A DNA stretch of 64,000 nt from Mesorhizobium sp. WSM3862. Lineage in GTDB: Bacteria; Pseudomonadota; Alphaproteobacteria; Rhizobiales; Rhizobiaceae. Position 1 is the first letter of the stretch; every line of letters starts with the position of its first letter. The notes beneath the pieces are model-generated. The model worked only from the letters and a program-made list of their open reading frames with translations. It made no database searches and was not told where the DNA came from. The DNA is taken from positions 558,001 through 622,000 of the forward strand of contig NZ_NSGE01000001.1 in the NCBI RefSeq assembly GCF_002294985.1, given 5' to 3'. Positions 53,609 to 63,667 of the stretch are shown here, piece by piece. A program made the translations under genes and the position numbers.

Positions 53609-56164
53609 TCAGGTCGCCACGGCCTTGCCGTTCGCCGGCTTGGTCTCTTCGGCGGTTGCGGCCTGCGGCCTGAGCTTGAAGAGGATCAGCAGCGGCGCGG
53701 CGATGAAGATCGACGAATAGGTGCCGAACACCACGCCGAACAGCATCGCCAGTGTGAAGGAGCGGATCACCTCGCCGCCGAACAGCACCAGCGCCAACAG
53801 CGCAAGGATGGTCGTCACCGACGTCAGCGTGGTTCGGGACAGCGTCTCGTTGATGGCGTTGTTCAACAGCTGCGGCAGCGGCATCTTCTTGTATTTTCTT
53901 AAGTCTTCGCGGACGCGGTCATAGACGACGATGGTGTCGTTGAGTGAGTAGCCGATGATGGTCAGGATCGCCGCGAGCGACGACTGGTTGAATTCCAGTC
54001 CGGTTATGACGAAGAAGCCGATGGTCATCACCACATCGTGCACCGTGGCGATGATGGCGCCGACGGCGAACTGCCACTCGAAGCGGAACCAGACATAGAG
54101 CAGGATGCCGACCAGCGCGATGAGCATGGCGATCGTGCCTTGCTTGGCGAGCTCGCCGGAGACCGTCGGTCCGACCACCTCGACGCGGCGGAAGTCATAC
54201 TGGTCCTGCAGTTCGCCGCGCACCTTGTCGATGACGGTCTGCTCGGCATTCTCGCCGGCGTCCTGCGTGCCGACGCGGATCAGAACGTCGTTCGGCGCGC
54301 CGAACTGCTGCACCTGGATCTCGCCGATGTTGAGCTCGGAGAGCCTGTTGCGGATGTCACCGAGATCGGCGTCGCCCTGCTTGGACTGCACCTCGATCAT
54401 CGAGCCGCCCTTGAAGTCGATGCCGTAATTGATGTCGATGGTGAGGAACCCGACAACTGACAGGATCGACAAGATGCTGGACAAAGCGAACGTCCAGCGG
54501 CGGATACCCATAAATGGGATCCTAGTGCCGGGCGGAATGAAGGTGACCGGCGCGCGCGGCAATTCCTTCGGACGGGCGCGACGCAGCCAGATCGACACCA
54601 GCATGCGGGTAAAGGTGAAGGCGGTGAAGACGGTGGTCAGAATGCCGATCGCATAGGTGATGGCGAAACCCTTGACCGGTCCTGTACCCAGCCAGAACAG
54701 CACCACGGTGGCAATCAGCGAGGTGACGTTGGAATCGACGATCGTTGCCAGCGCCTTGGCGAAGCCGGTGTCGATCGACTGGATCACCGAGCGGCCAAGT
54801 CGCCGCTCCTCTCGAATGCGTTCATAGATCAGAACGTTGGAGTCCACCGCCATGCCGATGGTGAGCACGATGCCGGCGATACCGGGCAAAGTAAGCGTGG
54901 CGCCCAGCAGCGACAGTAGCGCCACGATCATCGCCACGTGGACGGCCAGCGCGATGTTGGCGAGGAAGCCGAGGAAGCCGTAAGCGACGAACATGAAGGC
55001 GACGACGAGGATCGAACCGATCACGCCCGCCACCTTGCCGGCATGGATGGAATCCTGGCCGAGGCCTGGACCCACGGTGCGCTCTTCGATGACCGTCAGC
55101 GTTGCCGGCAGCGCGCCGGCGCGCAGCAGCACGGCAAGGTCATTGGCGCTCTGCGGGGTGAAATTGCCGGAAATCTGCCCGGTACCGCCCAGGATCGGCT
55201 CACGGATCTGCGGCGCCGAAATCACCTGGTTGTCGAGGACGATGGCAAACAGCTTGCCGACATTCTGCGCCGTCGCCTGGCCGAACCGTGTCGCTCCCTT
55301 GGAATCGAAACGGAACGAAACCACTGGCTCGTTGGTCTGCGAATTGTAGGTCGCCTGCGCGTCGACCAGATTTTCGCCGGAAACGATGACGCGGTTTTCG
55401 ATGAGATACGGGACCGGCGGATCGTCCTGCGAGTAGAGGACGGAAGAGCCCGCGGGCGGACGGCCCTTCAGCGCATCCTGCACAGGCATCGACTGGTCGA
55501 CCATCTGGAAGGTCAGCTTGGCGGTCTGTCCGAGGATCTCCTTCAGCCGCTGCGGATCCTGCAGGCCCGGCACCTGAACAAGGATGCGGTCGTCGCCCTG
55601 CCGCTGCACGATCGGCTCGGTCGTGCCGAGCTCGTTGACGCGCCGCTCGACCACTTCGATCGACTGCGACAGAGCCGTCGAGGTGCGGTATTTCAGGCCG
55701 GCGTCGGTGACCGTGAATTTGAGCAGGCCGGGCTCGGAGTCATCCAGCGACATTTCCTGGATGGAGCCGCCGCTGAACAGTCCCGCCGCCACCGGATCGG
55801 TCAGCGGCTTCAGGACTTTCTTGGCCTGGTCGAGTTGAGCCTGGTCCGTGATGCGAACCTGCACGGTGCGGCCGGAGCCGGAAAGGCCGGTGTAGTTGAT
55901 CTTGGGATTGGCCTCGCGCAGCAGCGTCCTGATCTCGTCGCGCGTCGTCTCCATCCTATCCTTGATCAGATCGTTCTGATTCATTTCAAGCAGGATGTGC
56001 GAGCCGCCCTGAAGGTCGAGGCCGAGCGTCATCTGCCGCTTTGGCACCCAGCTCGGCAGTTGCGCCAGCATGCTTGCCGGAAACAGGTTGGGCGCGGCGA
56101 GGACCACTGTCACGGCCACGGCCAGCCAGATCAGGATCATCTTCAGGCGCGAGAAATAAAGCAT
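53609..56164 (-). CDS. secDF: Fused protein-translocase subunit SecDF
   Basis: 851 residues containing both SecD and SecF in one chain. They use the proton gradient to aid late translocation and release from SecYEG. SecD part: first helix, GLDLQGGSHILLEM, periplasmic P1 domain with DRILVQVPG, then the helix bundle with GIAGIVLTIGMAVDSNVLIYERI. SecF part begins about residue 540: INYGIDFKGGSMIEV and GYSLNDTIVVYDRVRE. SecD and SecF are separate in E. coli but fused in many alphaproteobacteria. Confidence 0.96.
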   Translation of the reverse strand: MLYFSRLKMILIWLAVAVTVVLAAPNLFPASMLAQLPSWVPKRQMTLGLDLQGGSHILLEMNQNDLIKDRMETTRDEIRTLLREANPKINYTGLSGSGRTVQVRITDQAQLDQAKKVLKPLTDPVAAGLFSGGSIQEMSLDDSEPGLLKFTVTDAGLKYRTSTALSQSIEVVERRVNELGTTEPIVQRQGDDRILVQVPGLQDPQRLKEILGQTAKLTFQMVDQSMPVQDALKGRPPAGSSVLYSQDDPPVPYLIENRVIVSGENLVDAQATYNSQTNEPVVSFRFDSKGATRFGQATAQNVGKLFAIVLDNQVISAPQIREPILGGTGQISGNFTPQSANDLAVLLRAGALPATLTVIEERTVGPGLGQDSIHAGKVAGVIGSILVVAFMFVAYGFLGFLANIALAVHVAMIVALLSLLGATLTLPGIAGIVLTIGMAVDSNVLIYERIREERRLGRSVIQSIDTGFAKALATIVDSNVTSLIATVVLFWLGTGPVKGFAITYAIGILTTVFTAFTFTRMLVSIWLRRARPKELPRAPVTFIPPGTRIPFMGIRRWTFALSSILSILSVVGFLTIDINYGIDFKGGSMIEVQSKQGDADLGDIRNRLSELNIGEIQVQQFGAPNDVLIRVGTQDAGENAEQTVIDKVRGELQDQYDFRRVEVVGPTVSGELAKQGTIAMLIALVGILLYVWFRFEWQFAVGAIIATVHDVVMTIGFFVITGLEFNQSSLAAILTIIGYSLNDTIVVYDRVREDLRKYKKMPLPQLLNNAINETLSRTTLTSVTTILALLALVLFGGEVIRSFTLAMLFGVVFGTYSSIFIAAPLLILFKLRPQAATAEETKPANGKAVAT

Positions 56165-56219
56165 TAGTTCTTATCCGTTCAGGCGTACAAGCGGCAGCGT
56201 TCCGCCATCGAGGTGGTGA

Positions 56220-56558
56220 TTACTTCTTGGCGTTCTGGTTCGCCACCGGCTCGCCCTTGACCCGCACGTCGGAGATGGTTGAGCGCAGCGCCGTCACCTT
56301 GGTCCCGCCGCCAAGGTCGATCTCCAGCTCATTGTCGTCGATCACCTTGGTCACCTTCCCGACGAAGCCGCCGCCGGTCACCACCGTATCGCCGCGGCGC
56401 ACTGCGGCCAGCATTTCCTGGCGCTTCTTCAGCTGCGTGCGCTGCGGCCTGATGATCAGAAAATACATGATCACGAAAATCAGGACAAACGGCAAAATGC
56501 TGATGAACATATCGGGCGAGGTGCCGACGCCTTGGGCGTATGCCGGTGTGACGAACAT
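56220..56558 (-). CDS. yajC: Preprotein translocase accessory subunit YajC
   Basis: 112 residues from the ATG at 56558, with AGGAG 8 bases before. One N-terminal helix (MFISILPFVLIFVIMYFLII) followed by RPQRTQLKKRQEML and DTVVTGGGFVGKVTKV, the family signature. It lies 55 bases upstream of secDF on the same strand, the usual yajC-secDF order. Confidence 0.95.
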   Translation of the reverse strand: MFVTPAYAQGVGTSPDMFISILPFVLIFVIMYFLIIRPQRTQLKKRQEMLAAVRRGDTVVTGGGFVGKVTKVIDDNELEIDLGGGTKVTALRSTISDVRVKGEPVANQNAKK

Positions 56559-56824
56559 CAAGAAACTCCTGGATGGTGAAATACCGCCGGGACGGCCCCG
56601 CGAAATTTGGGCGGAATATAGTCGGTAAAGTTGCCAATGCAACTGCGCGACCCGCCGAATCCGTTGCTTTTCCAGCCGTTTGGCGCGTGCTAGAGCGTCG
56701 CAGCCGGAAGCCAGTTGGAGCCGGCCGAAAAGATCGTGCTACAACAGAAGCTTGCAGTTGGTTCTTGGTGCGCAGCCGCGGATCCGTTTCACGTTCCGTG
56801 ATTGCCAAGTTAAAAAGACCGGAA

Positions 56825-57697
56825 ATGACCGATAGCCTAGATGCCCTGAACAAAAAGCTCGACCGCCTGATCGACGCGGTCTCCCGTCTCGCCCCGCCAG
56901 CGGTTCCCGAGACCGACCTCGGCGTGGCCGATTGCTTCGTCTGGCAGGCCGATCCGGGCTACCTGGAGCCGGTCCACAAGGTCAATCGCGTCGACATCGG
57001 CCTGATCCGCGGCGTCGACCGGGTCCGCGACATCCTGCTCGACAACACCGAGCGCTTCGCGTCCGGCTTCGCCGCCAACAATGTGCTGCTCTGGGGCGCG
57101 CGCGGCATGGGCAAGTCGTCGCTGGTCAAGGCCGTGCACGCCAAGGTCAACGCCTCGGACAAGCTTGACCGGCCGCTGAAGCTGATCGAGATCCATCGCG
57201 AGGACATCGATACCCTGCCCAAGCTGATGAGCCTGTTGAAGGCGGCGCCCTACCGCTTCATTCTGTTTTGCGACGACCTTTCCTTCGACCATGACGACAC
57301 TTCCTACAAGTCGCTCAAGGCAGCGCTCGAAGGCGGCGTCGAGGGCCGGCCCGCCAATGTCATCTTCTACGCCACGTCGAACCGTCGGCACCTGCTGCCG
57401 CGCGATATGATCGACAATGAGCGCTCGACCGCCATCAACCCGTCGGAAGCGGTGGAGGAAAAAGTCTCACTCTCCGACCGCTTCGGCCTGTGGCTCGGCT
57501 TCCACAAATGTTCGCAGGACGAATATCTCGACATGATCGACGGCTATGTCCGTTACCATGCCCTCGCGATTGATCCCGAGACGTTGCGCGCGGAAGCCTT
57601 GGAATGGGCAACGACGCGCGGCAGCCGCTCCGGCCGCGTCGCCTGGCAGTTCACCCAGGATCTTGCCGGACGGCTCGGCAAGCCGCTGAAGGACTGA
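56825..57697 (+). CDS. DUF815 AAA-type ATPase
   Basis: 290 residues from the ATG at 56825. Walker A GARGMGKSS (91-99), Walker B ILFCDDLSF (146-154), and ATSNRRHLLPRDMIDNE, all typical of DUF815. The function in these bacteria is not established. Divergent from yajC; the frame is open 84 codons upstream but lacks family sequence. Confidence 0.92.
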   Translation: MTDSLDALNKKLDRLIDAVSRLAPPAVPETDLGVADCFVWQADPGYLEPVHKVNRVDIGLIRGVDRVRDILLDNTERFASGFAANNVLLWGARGMGKSSLVKAVHAKVNASDKLDRPLKLIEIHREDIDTLPKLMSLLKAAPYRFILFCDDLSFDHDDTSYKSLKAALEGGVEGRPANVIFYATSNRRHLLPRDMIDNERSTAINPSEAVEEKVSLSDRFGLWLGFHKCSQDEYLDMIDGYVRYHALAIDPETLRAEALEWATTRGSRSGRVAWQFTQDLAGRLGKPLKD

Positions 57698-57721
57698 TAG
57701 CCCATATCACCGGCTGCCCTG

Positions 57722-57749
57722 AAAAAGCCCGCTCCTGGCGGAGCGGGCT
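57722..57749 (-). terminator. Rho-independent terminator of the NlpD-type gene
   Basis: agcccgctcc (57726-57735) and ggagcgggct (57740-57749) form a 10-bp stem with a 4-base loop. On the minus strand it is followed by a T-run (tttt), 51 bases after the gene's stop. Confidence 0.8.
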
Positions 57750-57800
57750 GAAGCCGGCGGGCCGGACTGGAGGTCAGGCGGCCCGCAATTTGTTCTTGTT

Positions 57801-59324
57801 CTATTCGAGATAGCCGCTCGGATCGACCGGGGCAGAGTTCTTGCGCACCTCGAAGTGCAGCTTCGGCGAGTCCGTGGTGCCGCTCATGCCGGACAGCGCG
57901 ATCTCCTGGCCGCGCTTGACCTTCTGGCCGCGCTGCACCTCGATCGAGCTGGCGTGGCCGTAGACGGTGACCAGGCCGTTCTCGTGGCGCACCAGCACCG
58001 TGTTGCCGAACTCCTTGAGACCGTCGCCGGCATAGATGACGACACCGTTTTCGGCCGCCTTGATCGGCGTCCCTTCCGGCACCGCGATGTCGACCCCGTC
58101 CTTGCCGGAGCCGAAGCCGGAGATGACGCGGCCGCGCACCGGCCAGCGCATCTTGCCGATGCCGGTCGCATCCGGCGCCACTGCATCGTCGTCCTCGGCC
58201 TGCTGGATGACCTTGGCGTCCTTCTTCGGCGGCGTGTAGGAGGCGAGCGTCTCCGACGGTGTGGTCTTTGCCGGCGGCTGCGTGGTTGCCGTCGTCACCG
58301 GATCGACGGTCGGCTTGGTCGCGACAGGCTTCGCGGCAGCGACGGCAACGGTGCCGCCGGCCGGAACCTTGAGCGTCTGGCCGATCTTCAAGAGGCCGTC
58401 CTTCATGCCGTTGGCCTGCTTGAGCGCCGTGACGCCGACGCCGGTCTTGCGGGCGATCGAAGACAGGGAATCGCCCTGCTGAACGGTGTAGGTACCGCCG
58501 GCGCCGGCCGGCTTTGCCTCGGCCATCTGGGCGGGCGTGGCGCTCTTCGAACCGCTGGCCGCCGCCGATGCATCGACCTGCGCGGCGGATTTGCCGTCCT
58601 TGAGTTTTGGCTGCTGCGGCAGCACGGCAACCTTCTCCGGCGCGCCGGCGGGCTGCTTCGGTGGGTTGGCGGGCTTGGTGCTGTCGGCAACCTTCGGCCC
58701 GCCCTTGCTCGAATAGGCATAGGCCGGAATGACGATCTTCTGGCCGGTTCTGATGCCCTTGTTGGCATCGAGCCCGTTGACCTTGATGATCGCATCGGCC
58801 GGCACATGATATTGCCGGGCCAGACCGGAAATCGTCTCGCCTTCCCTCACCACGATCTCGGTCGCGTGTGGCGTCGCGCTTGCGTTGCGCACCGCGTCGG
58901 GCTCGGCGGTCTTGAACGGCTTGGCCGGCGCGACTGTGTTGGTGGCCGTCCTGTCGAGATGCGGCGCGGCAGGAGCCGGCGCGAGTGCCGGGGCCGAGGC
59001 GGTGCGTATCGGCTTGGCGGCGGCCGGCGCCGAGGGCGGCGGCAATTGCTGGGACGTCACCGGTTCGAGACTGGAGCGGCTCACCGACTGGGTGTGACTG
59101 CCGTCGACAGGCGCCGGCGCGACCGTATCGCCCGGATAGGGCTGGTCGACATTCTGCTTGTTGATGATGGCGCGTTGATTGTTGGTGGACGATGTGAAGA
59201 CGTCGTCGACACCATTGAAGCGCATCGCCTGGGAGCTGCAGCCTGCCGCGGCACCGGCGATCATGAGGACGGCGCAGCCGCGCGCCAGATTGCGTCCGTT
59301 TGCCTTCAAACCATTGAATTGCAT
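57801..59324 (-). CDS. NlpD-type lipoprotein with two LysM domains and degenerate LytM domain
   Basis: 507 residues from the ATG at 59324. Lipobox-like AGAAAGC after the signal sequence; LysM domains at about 160-205 (EGETISGLARQYHVPADAII) and 275-325 (QGDSLSSIARKTGVGVTALK); a linker, then the LytM/M23 fold at the C-terminus. The zinc residues are changed: HxxxD is KDGVD and HxH is KLH. That is the state of E. coli NlpD and EnvC, which activate amidases rather than cut murein. It would act in cell separation. Confidence 0.85.
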   Translation of the reverse strand: MQFNGLKANGRNLARGCAVLMIAGAAAGCSSQAMRFNGVDDVFTSSTNNQRAIINKQNVDQPYPGDTVAPAPVDGSHTQSVSRSSLEPVTSQQLPPPSAPAAAKPIRTASAPALAPAPAAPHLDRTATNTVAPAKPFKTAEPDAVRNASATPHATEIVVREGETISGLARQYHVPADAIIKVNGLDANKGIRTGQKIVIPAYAYSSKGGPKVADSTKPANPPKQPAGAPEKVAVLPQQPKLKDGKSAAQVDASAAASGSKSATPAQMAEAKPAGAGGTYTVQQGDSLSSIARKTGVGVTALKQANGMKDGLLKIGQTLKVPAGGTVAVAAAKPVATKPTVDPVTTATTQPPAKTTPSETLASYTPPKKDAKVIQQAEDDDAVAPDATGIGKMRWPVRGRVISGFGSGKDGVDIAVPEGTPIKAAENGVVIYAGDGLKEFGNTVLVRHENGLVTVYGHASSIEVQRGQKVKRGQEIALSGMSGTTDSPKLHFEVRKNSAPVDPSGYLE

Positions 59325-59339
59325 CGCACTAACCCGCAC

Positions 59340-59541
59340 AGACCCGGTACAAACTGGTCATGATTAAAGCGCGTTAATGTTACTGGCCGGTTAACCCATT
59401 AGAATCCGCCGAAAATTTTCTTAAAACATTTTTCGACAGGCGCGACGAAGTCCGGACAGATCGTGCCGGCCGAGACGAGACGGACGTCTCGGGAACCGGC
59501 GAATCGCACGAAATGAGACCGGGCGAGCAGCGGCACCACCC
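59340..59541. other. Intergenic stretch upstream of the NlpD-type gene
   Basis: About 200 bases, A/T-rich at 59360-59440, likely holding the NlpD-type promoter. No gene seen. Confidence 0.35.
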
Positions 59542-59912
59542 TCACTCGACCACGCCTTCGCTTGGTTTGGCTTGCTGACCGCCCAAGTCGAGTACAGCGT
59601 CGACAACGCCCTCTTCTACGTCAAGGGAGGCGCGGCCGTGACTCACGACCGTTTCGATGTTCTCTTTTCACCCGACACGCCCGCCGGCGAGACAGACGAT
59701 CAGACCCGCTGGGGCGGTGCCTTGGGTGCCGGTCTTGAATATGGCTTGCCCCGAATTGGTCACTCGCGATCGAATACGATCACCTGTTCATGCCCGACAA
59801 GACCACCACCTTCACGGTCGCTGGCGCGCCCGGGGGCCCCTTCAGCACCGAGCGCATCGATCAGGATGTCGATCTCGTTGGTTTGCACCTGAACTACCGC
59901 TGGGGTGGCTGA
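59542..59912 (+). pseudogene. Remnant of an Omp25/31-type porin with a frameshift
   Basis: Codes for the C-terminal half of a beta-barrel: DHAFAWFGLLTAQVEYSVDN, LFYVKGGAAVTHDRF and GGALGAGLEYGL, after which one base is missing; the next frame gives APNWSLAIEYDHLFMP and ends DLVGLHLNYRWGG. The N-terminal half and signal peptide are absent upstream. It is non-functional. The intact family member in this window is at 17644-18309. Confidence 0.75.
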
Positions 59913-59973
59913 CTACAATGATGGGTCGCAGGCGCGTTCGACGCGGTTAGCCGTCGATCGCAGGGCTGGCGCC

Positions 59974-60627
59974 CTAGATCACCGCGGCAACGCTGCGCAG
60001 GACCGGCTGCAGCCTGACCATGCCGATGTCCTCGCGTTCGAAACGGCTGCCGACCTTGGTGAGCTTGGCCAGCACCTGCTCGCCCTCCTCCGGGCCGATC
60101 GGCGCGATGACGACGCCACCGCTCGACAATTGATCAAGCAGGAAGCGCGGCAGGCTGTCGAAGGCCGCCCAGGCGATGATGCGGTCGAACGGCCCTTCGT
60201 TGGGCAGGCCGTTGGAGCCGTCGGCCTGGCGTACGATGACATTGCTGATGCCGAGCGCCTCGAAACGCTGCTTTGCCTGCTCAGTCAAGGTCTTGTAGCG
60301 GTCGACGCTGACGACGCGCGCGGCGAGCCTGGACATCACGGCTGCCGTATAGCCAGACCCGGTGCCGATCTCGAGCACGCGGTTGCCCGGCTCGATGGCC
60401 AAAGCCGCAACCACCGCCGCCTGCAGGTCTGCGCCCTCGATCGCCTCGCCGCATTCGATCGGCAGCATGCCTTCCGACCAGGCCATCGAATGGAACTGCG
60501 CGGATAGGAAGCCGCGCCGCGGAGTCGCCTCGAAAGCAGCGACCAGTGCCTTCGGCGCCGTGCCCCTGCCGCGCAGCCGCAGCAGGAAAGCGGCGAACCC
60601 TTCACGGTCGTCGATAGCCATGGTCAT
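59974..60627 (-). CDS. pcm: Protein-L-isoaspartate O-methyltransferase
   Basis: Repairs isoaspartyl damage in proteins. 217 residues; [24 protein letters not shown] N-terminus, the SAM motif [16 protein letters not shown], then [10 protein letters not shown] and [12 protein letters not shown]. The start overlaps the surE stop by 4 bases (ATGA), and the pair is conserved in many bacteria. Confidence 0.94.
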   Translation of the reverse strand: MTMAIDDREGFAAFLLRLRGRGTAPKALVAAFEATPRRGFLSAQFHSMAWSEGMLPIECGEAIEGADLQAAVVAALAIEPGNRVLEIGTGSGYTAAVMSRLAARVVSVDRYKTLTEQAKQRFEALGISNVIVRQADGSNGLPNEGPFDRIIAWAAFDSLPRFLLDQLSSGGVVIAPIGPEEGEQVLAKLTKVGSRFEREDIGMVRLQPVLRSVAAVI

Positions 60628-61382
60628 GACAGCGCCTTGGTCAGCTGGTCGCGGAGTTCATGGGCGGTCAGGTCGAGCTGCAGCGGCGTCACCGACACCA
60701 GCCGGTTGCGCAGCGCGTAAAGATCGGTGCCCTTCTTGCCTTCGACCGGCTCCCGGCCGAAGCGCAGCCAGTAGTAAGGCAGACCGCGACCGTCACGGCG
60801 CTCGTCGACCCAAAGGCTGTGCACGAGCTTGCCCTGCGCGGTGACGACCGTGCCCTCGATTTCGTCGGGTGCGCAGTTCGGGAAATTGACGTTGAGCAGC
60901 ACGCCTTCCGGCAGCGGCGTTGCGATCAGCTTTTCGAGCAGCGCCGGCGCCAGCGCTTCGGTCGTCTCGTAAGGGACGACGCGGTCCTCGCCGAGATAGG
61001 AATAGGCCTGGCTGACCGCGATCGAACGGATACCGAGCAGCGCCCCCTCCATCGCGCCGGCGACCGTGCCGGAATAGGTAACGTCGTCGGCGATGTTGGC
61101 GCCGGAATTGACCCCCGAAAGGATGAGGTCAGGCGGCCCGGGGAGGATCTTCTTCGTAGCCATGATGACGCAGTCGGTCGGCGTGCCACGCACGGCGAAA
61201 TGCTTCTCGCCAACCTTCCTCAGCCTGAGCGGCTCCGAGATCGACAGCGAATGCGCGTAGCCGGACTGGTCCTGCTCGGGCGCCACCACCCAGACGTCAT
61301 CCGAGAGCGTTCGGGCGATGCGTTCGAGCGACGCAAGGCCTTCGGCGTGGATGCCGTCATCATTGGTCAGCAGGATGCGCAT
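60624..61382 (-). CDS. surE: 5'/3'-nucleotidase SurE
   Basis: Metal-dependent nucleotide phosphatase linked to stationary-phase survival. 252 residues from the ATG at 61382. [16 protein letters not shown] carries the metal-binding [12 protein letters not shown] and [20 protein letters not shown] complete the site. It follows serS by 4 bases. Confidence 0.96.
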   Translation of the reverse strand: MRILLTNDDGIHAEGLASLERIARTLSDDVWVVAPEQDQSGYAHSLSISEPLRLRKVGEKHFAVRGTPTDCVIMATKKILPGPPDLILSGVNSGANIADDVTYSGTVAGAMEGALLGIRSIAVSQAYSYLGEDRVVPYETTEALAPALLEKLIATPLPEGVLLNVNFPNCAPDEIEGTVVTAQGKLVHSLWVDERRDGRGLPYYWLRFGREPVEGKKGTDLYALRNRLVSVTPLQLDLTAHELRDQLTKALS

Positions 61383-61386
61383 GAAC

Positions 61387-62691
61387 TCATTTCGATTCGA
61401 TCTTGGCGAGACCACCCATGTAAGGCCGCAGCACTTCAGGAATGGTTACGCTGCCGTCCTCATTCTGGTAGTTTTCGATGACGGCGATGAGAGCGCGGCC
61501 GACCGCGGTGCCGGAGCCGTTCAACGTGTGCACGAAGCGGTTGCCCTTGCCGTCCTTGTCCTTGTAGCGGGCATCCATGCGCCTCGCCTGGAAGTCGCCG
61601 CAGACCGAGCAGGACGAGATTTCGCGATAGGCGTTCTGGCCCGGCAGCCAGACCTCGATGTCGTAGGTCTTGCGTGCGCCAAAGCCCATGTCGCCGGTGC
61701 AGAGCGTCACCGTGCGGAACGGCAGGCCGAGCCGCTTCAGCACCTCCTCGGCGCATTGCGTCATGCGCTCATGCTCGGCGAGCGAGCTTTCCTGGTCGGT
61801 GATCGACACCAGCTCGACCTTGTAGAACTGGTGCTGGCGCAGCATGCCGCGCGTGTCGCGGCCGGCCGAGCCCGCTTCCGAGCGGAAGCACGGCGTCAGC
61901 GCCGTGTAGCGCAGCGGCAGCTTCTCATGCGGCGTGATCTCCTCGCGCACCAGGTTGGTGAGCGGCACTTCCGCGGTTGGGATCAGGCCCAGCCGTCCGT
62001 CGCCATGCGGCGTGAAGAACAGGTCCAGTTCGAATTTCGGCAGCTGGTTGGTGCCGAAGAGAACCTCGTCGCGCACCATCAGCGGCGGCTGGATCTCCTC
62101 ATAGCCGTGCTCTGTCGTGTGCAGGTCGATCATGAACTGGCCGAGCGCGCGCTCCATGCGCGCCAGATGGCTCTTCAGCACCGTGAAGCGCGAGCCGGAC
62201 AGCTTCGCCGCACGCTCGAAATCCATCATGCCGAGCGCTTCGCCGATCTCGAAATGCTCCTTCACCCAGTTCGGGCGGGTCGGCACATCGCCGACGACGC
62301 GCTTTACGACATTGTCGTGCTCGTCCTTGCCGACCGGCACGTCGTCGAGCGGCACGTTGGGCAGGACCGCAAGCGCGTCGTTCAGCGCCTGGTCGAGCTC
62401 GCGCTCGCGCGCCTCGCCGTTCTGGATGAACGCCTTGATCTCGCCGACCTCGGCCTTGAGCTTTTCAGCAAGCACGGCCTCGCCCGAGCGCATGGCATTG
62501 CCGATTTCCTTCGAAGCGGCATTGCGGCGCTCCTGCTTGACCTGCAATTCGCTGAGATGGGTGCGGCGCTCCTCGTCCCTGGCGATCAGATCCTCGACGG
62601 CGGACTGGGCGTCCTCAGCCGACCACGAGCGCTTCACCAGCGCTTCGATAAGGGCCTTCGGGTTGTCGCGAATCCATTTGATGTCAAGCAT
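61387..62691 (-). CDS. serS: Seryl-tRNA synthetase
   Basis: Charges tRNA-Ser. 434 residues from the ATG at 62691 ([18 protein letters not shown]). The N-terminal coiled-coil arm (about 25-110) binds the tRNA; the class II catalytic domain has motif 2 [15 protein letters not shown] and motif 3 [20 protein letters not shown]. It lies between tatC and surE on the same strand. Confidence 0.97.
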   Translation of the reverse strand: MLDIKWIRDNPKALIEALVKRSWSAEDAQSAVEDLIARDEERRTHLSELQVKQERRNAASKEIGNAMRSGEAVLAEKLKAEVGEIKAFIQNGEARERELDQALNDALAVLPNVPLDDVPVGKDEHDNVVKRVVGDVPTRPNWVKEHFEIGEALGMMDFERAAKLSGSRFTVLKSHLARMERALGQFMIDLHTTEHGYEEIQPPLMVRDEVLFGTNQLPKFELDLFFTPHGDGRLGLIPTAEVPLTNLVREEITPHEKLPLRYTALTPCFRSEAGSAGRDTRGMLRQHQFYKVELVSITDQESSLAEHERMTQCAEEVLKRLGLPFRTVTLCTGDMGFGARKTYDIEVWLPGQNAYREISSCSVCGDFQARRMDARYKDKDGKGNRFVHTLNGSGTAVGRALIAVIENYQNEDGSVTIPEVLRPYMGGLAKIESK

Positions 62692-62800
62692 GGCTTTCCG
62701 TCCTCGGGTAAGGTTCGAGGGCGTAAACCGCATCCCTGATCGATGCAAGACAGCAGCAGCGGGCAGCCGTGTTTTTCAGGCCCGGGACCAGGTTTTAGCG

Positions 62801-63667
62801 CTAGGTTGACGGCGCGTCCGGCGTCTTTCCGGCGACAGCGCTGTCTGCCTCTTCCTGCCTGTCGCGCGCCAGACGGTCGCGCTCCCGGCTGCGCTCGATC
62901 AGGCGCGAAGTGAAGATCGCGACCTCGTAGAGCACGATGGTCGGAAGAGCGAGGCCGATCTGGCTCATCGGATCTGGCGGGGTCAACACCGCGGCGACGA
63001 CGAAGGCAATGACGATCGCCCATTTGCGCTTCTCGGCCAGCGCTTGCGACGACAGAAGGCCGACGCGCGTCAGCAGGCTGGTCACCACCGGCAGCTGGAA
63101 CACCAGGCCGAAGGAGAAGATCAGCGTCATGATCAGGCTGAGATATTCCGACACCTTCGGCAGCAAGGAGATCTGCACCTGGTCGTTGGTGCCGACCTGC
63201 TGCATGGCGAGGAAGAACCACATCACCATCGGGGTGAAGAAGAAATAGACCAGCGAGGCGCCCATCAGGAACAGGATGGGCGACGCAATCAGGAACGGCA
63301 GGAAGGCGCTGCGTTCGTTCTTGTAGAGACCCGGCGCGATGAATTTATAGATCTGCGTGGCGATCAGCGGGAAAGCGATGACCATGCCGCCGAACATGGC
63401 GAGCTTCACCTGGGTGAAGAAGAACTCCTGCGGCGCCGTGTAGATCAGCTCGACCTTGTGCGGGTCGAGCCCAGCCCATTGCGTCGCCCATTTGAACGGG
63501 ACGACCAGAAGGTTGAACAGGCGCTTGGCGAAGAAGAAGCAGGCGAGGAAGGCGATGAAGAAGCCGCCCAGCGACCAGATCAGCCGCCGGCGCAGCTCGA
63601 CAAGGTGCTCGATCAGCGGCGCCGAGGATTTCTCGATCTCTTCCCTCTCCTTGTCCGAGACGCTCAC
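62801..63667 (-). CDS. tatC: Twin-arginine translocase subunit TatC
   Basis: Receptor for folded proteins with twin-arginine signals. 288 residues with six helices: PLIEHLVELRRRLIWSLGGF at the N-terminus is the conserved region. The last 40 residues (about 250-288) are a charged tail rich in Arg and Glu. It overlaps tatB by 4 bases and precedes serS by 109 bases. Confidence 0.96.
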   Translation of the reverse strand: MSVSDKEREEIEKSSAPLIEHLVELRRRLIWSLGGFFIAFLACFFFAKRLFNLLVVPFKWATQWAGLDPHKVELIYTAPQEFFFTQVKLAMFGGMVIAFPLIATQIYKFIAPGLYKNERSAFLPFLIASPILFLMGASLVYFFFTPMVMWFFLAMQQVGTNDQVQISLLPKVSEYLSLIMTLIFSFGLVFQLPVVTSLLTRVGLLSSQALAEKRKWAIVIAFVVAAVLTPPDPMSQIGLALPTIVLYEVAIFTSRLIERSRERDRLARDRQEEADSAVAGKTPDAPST

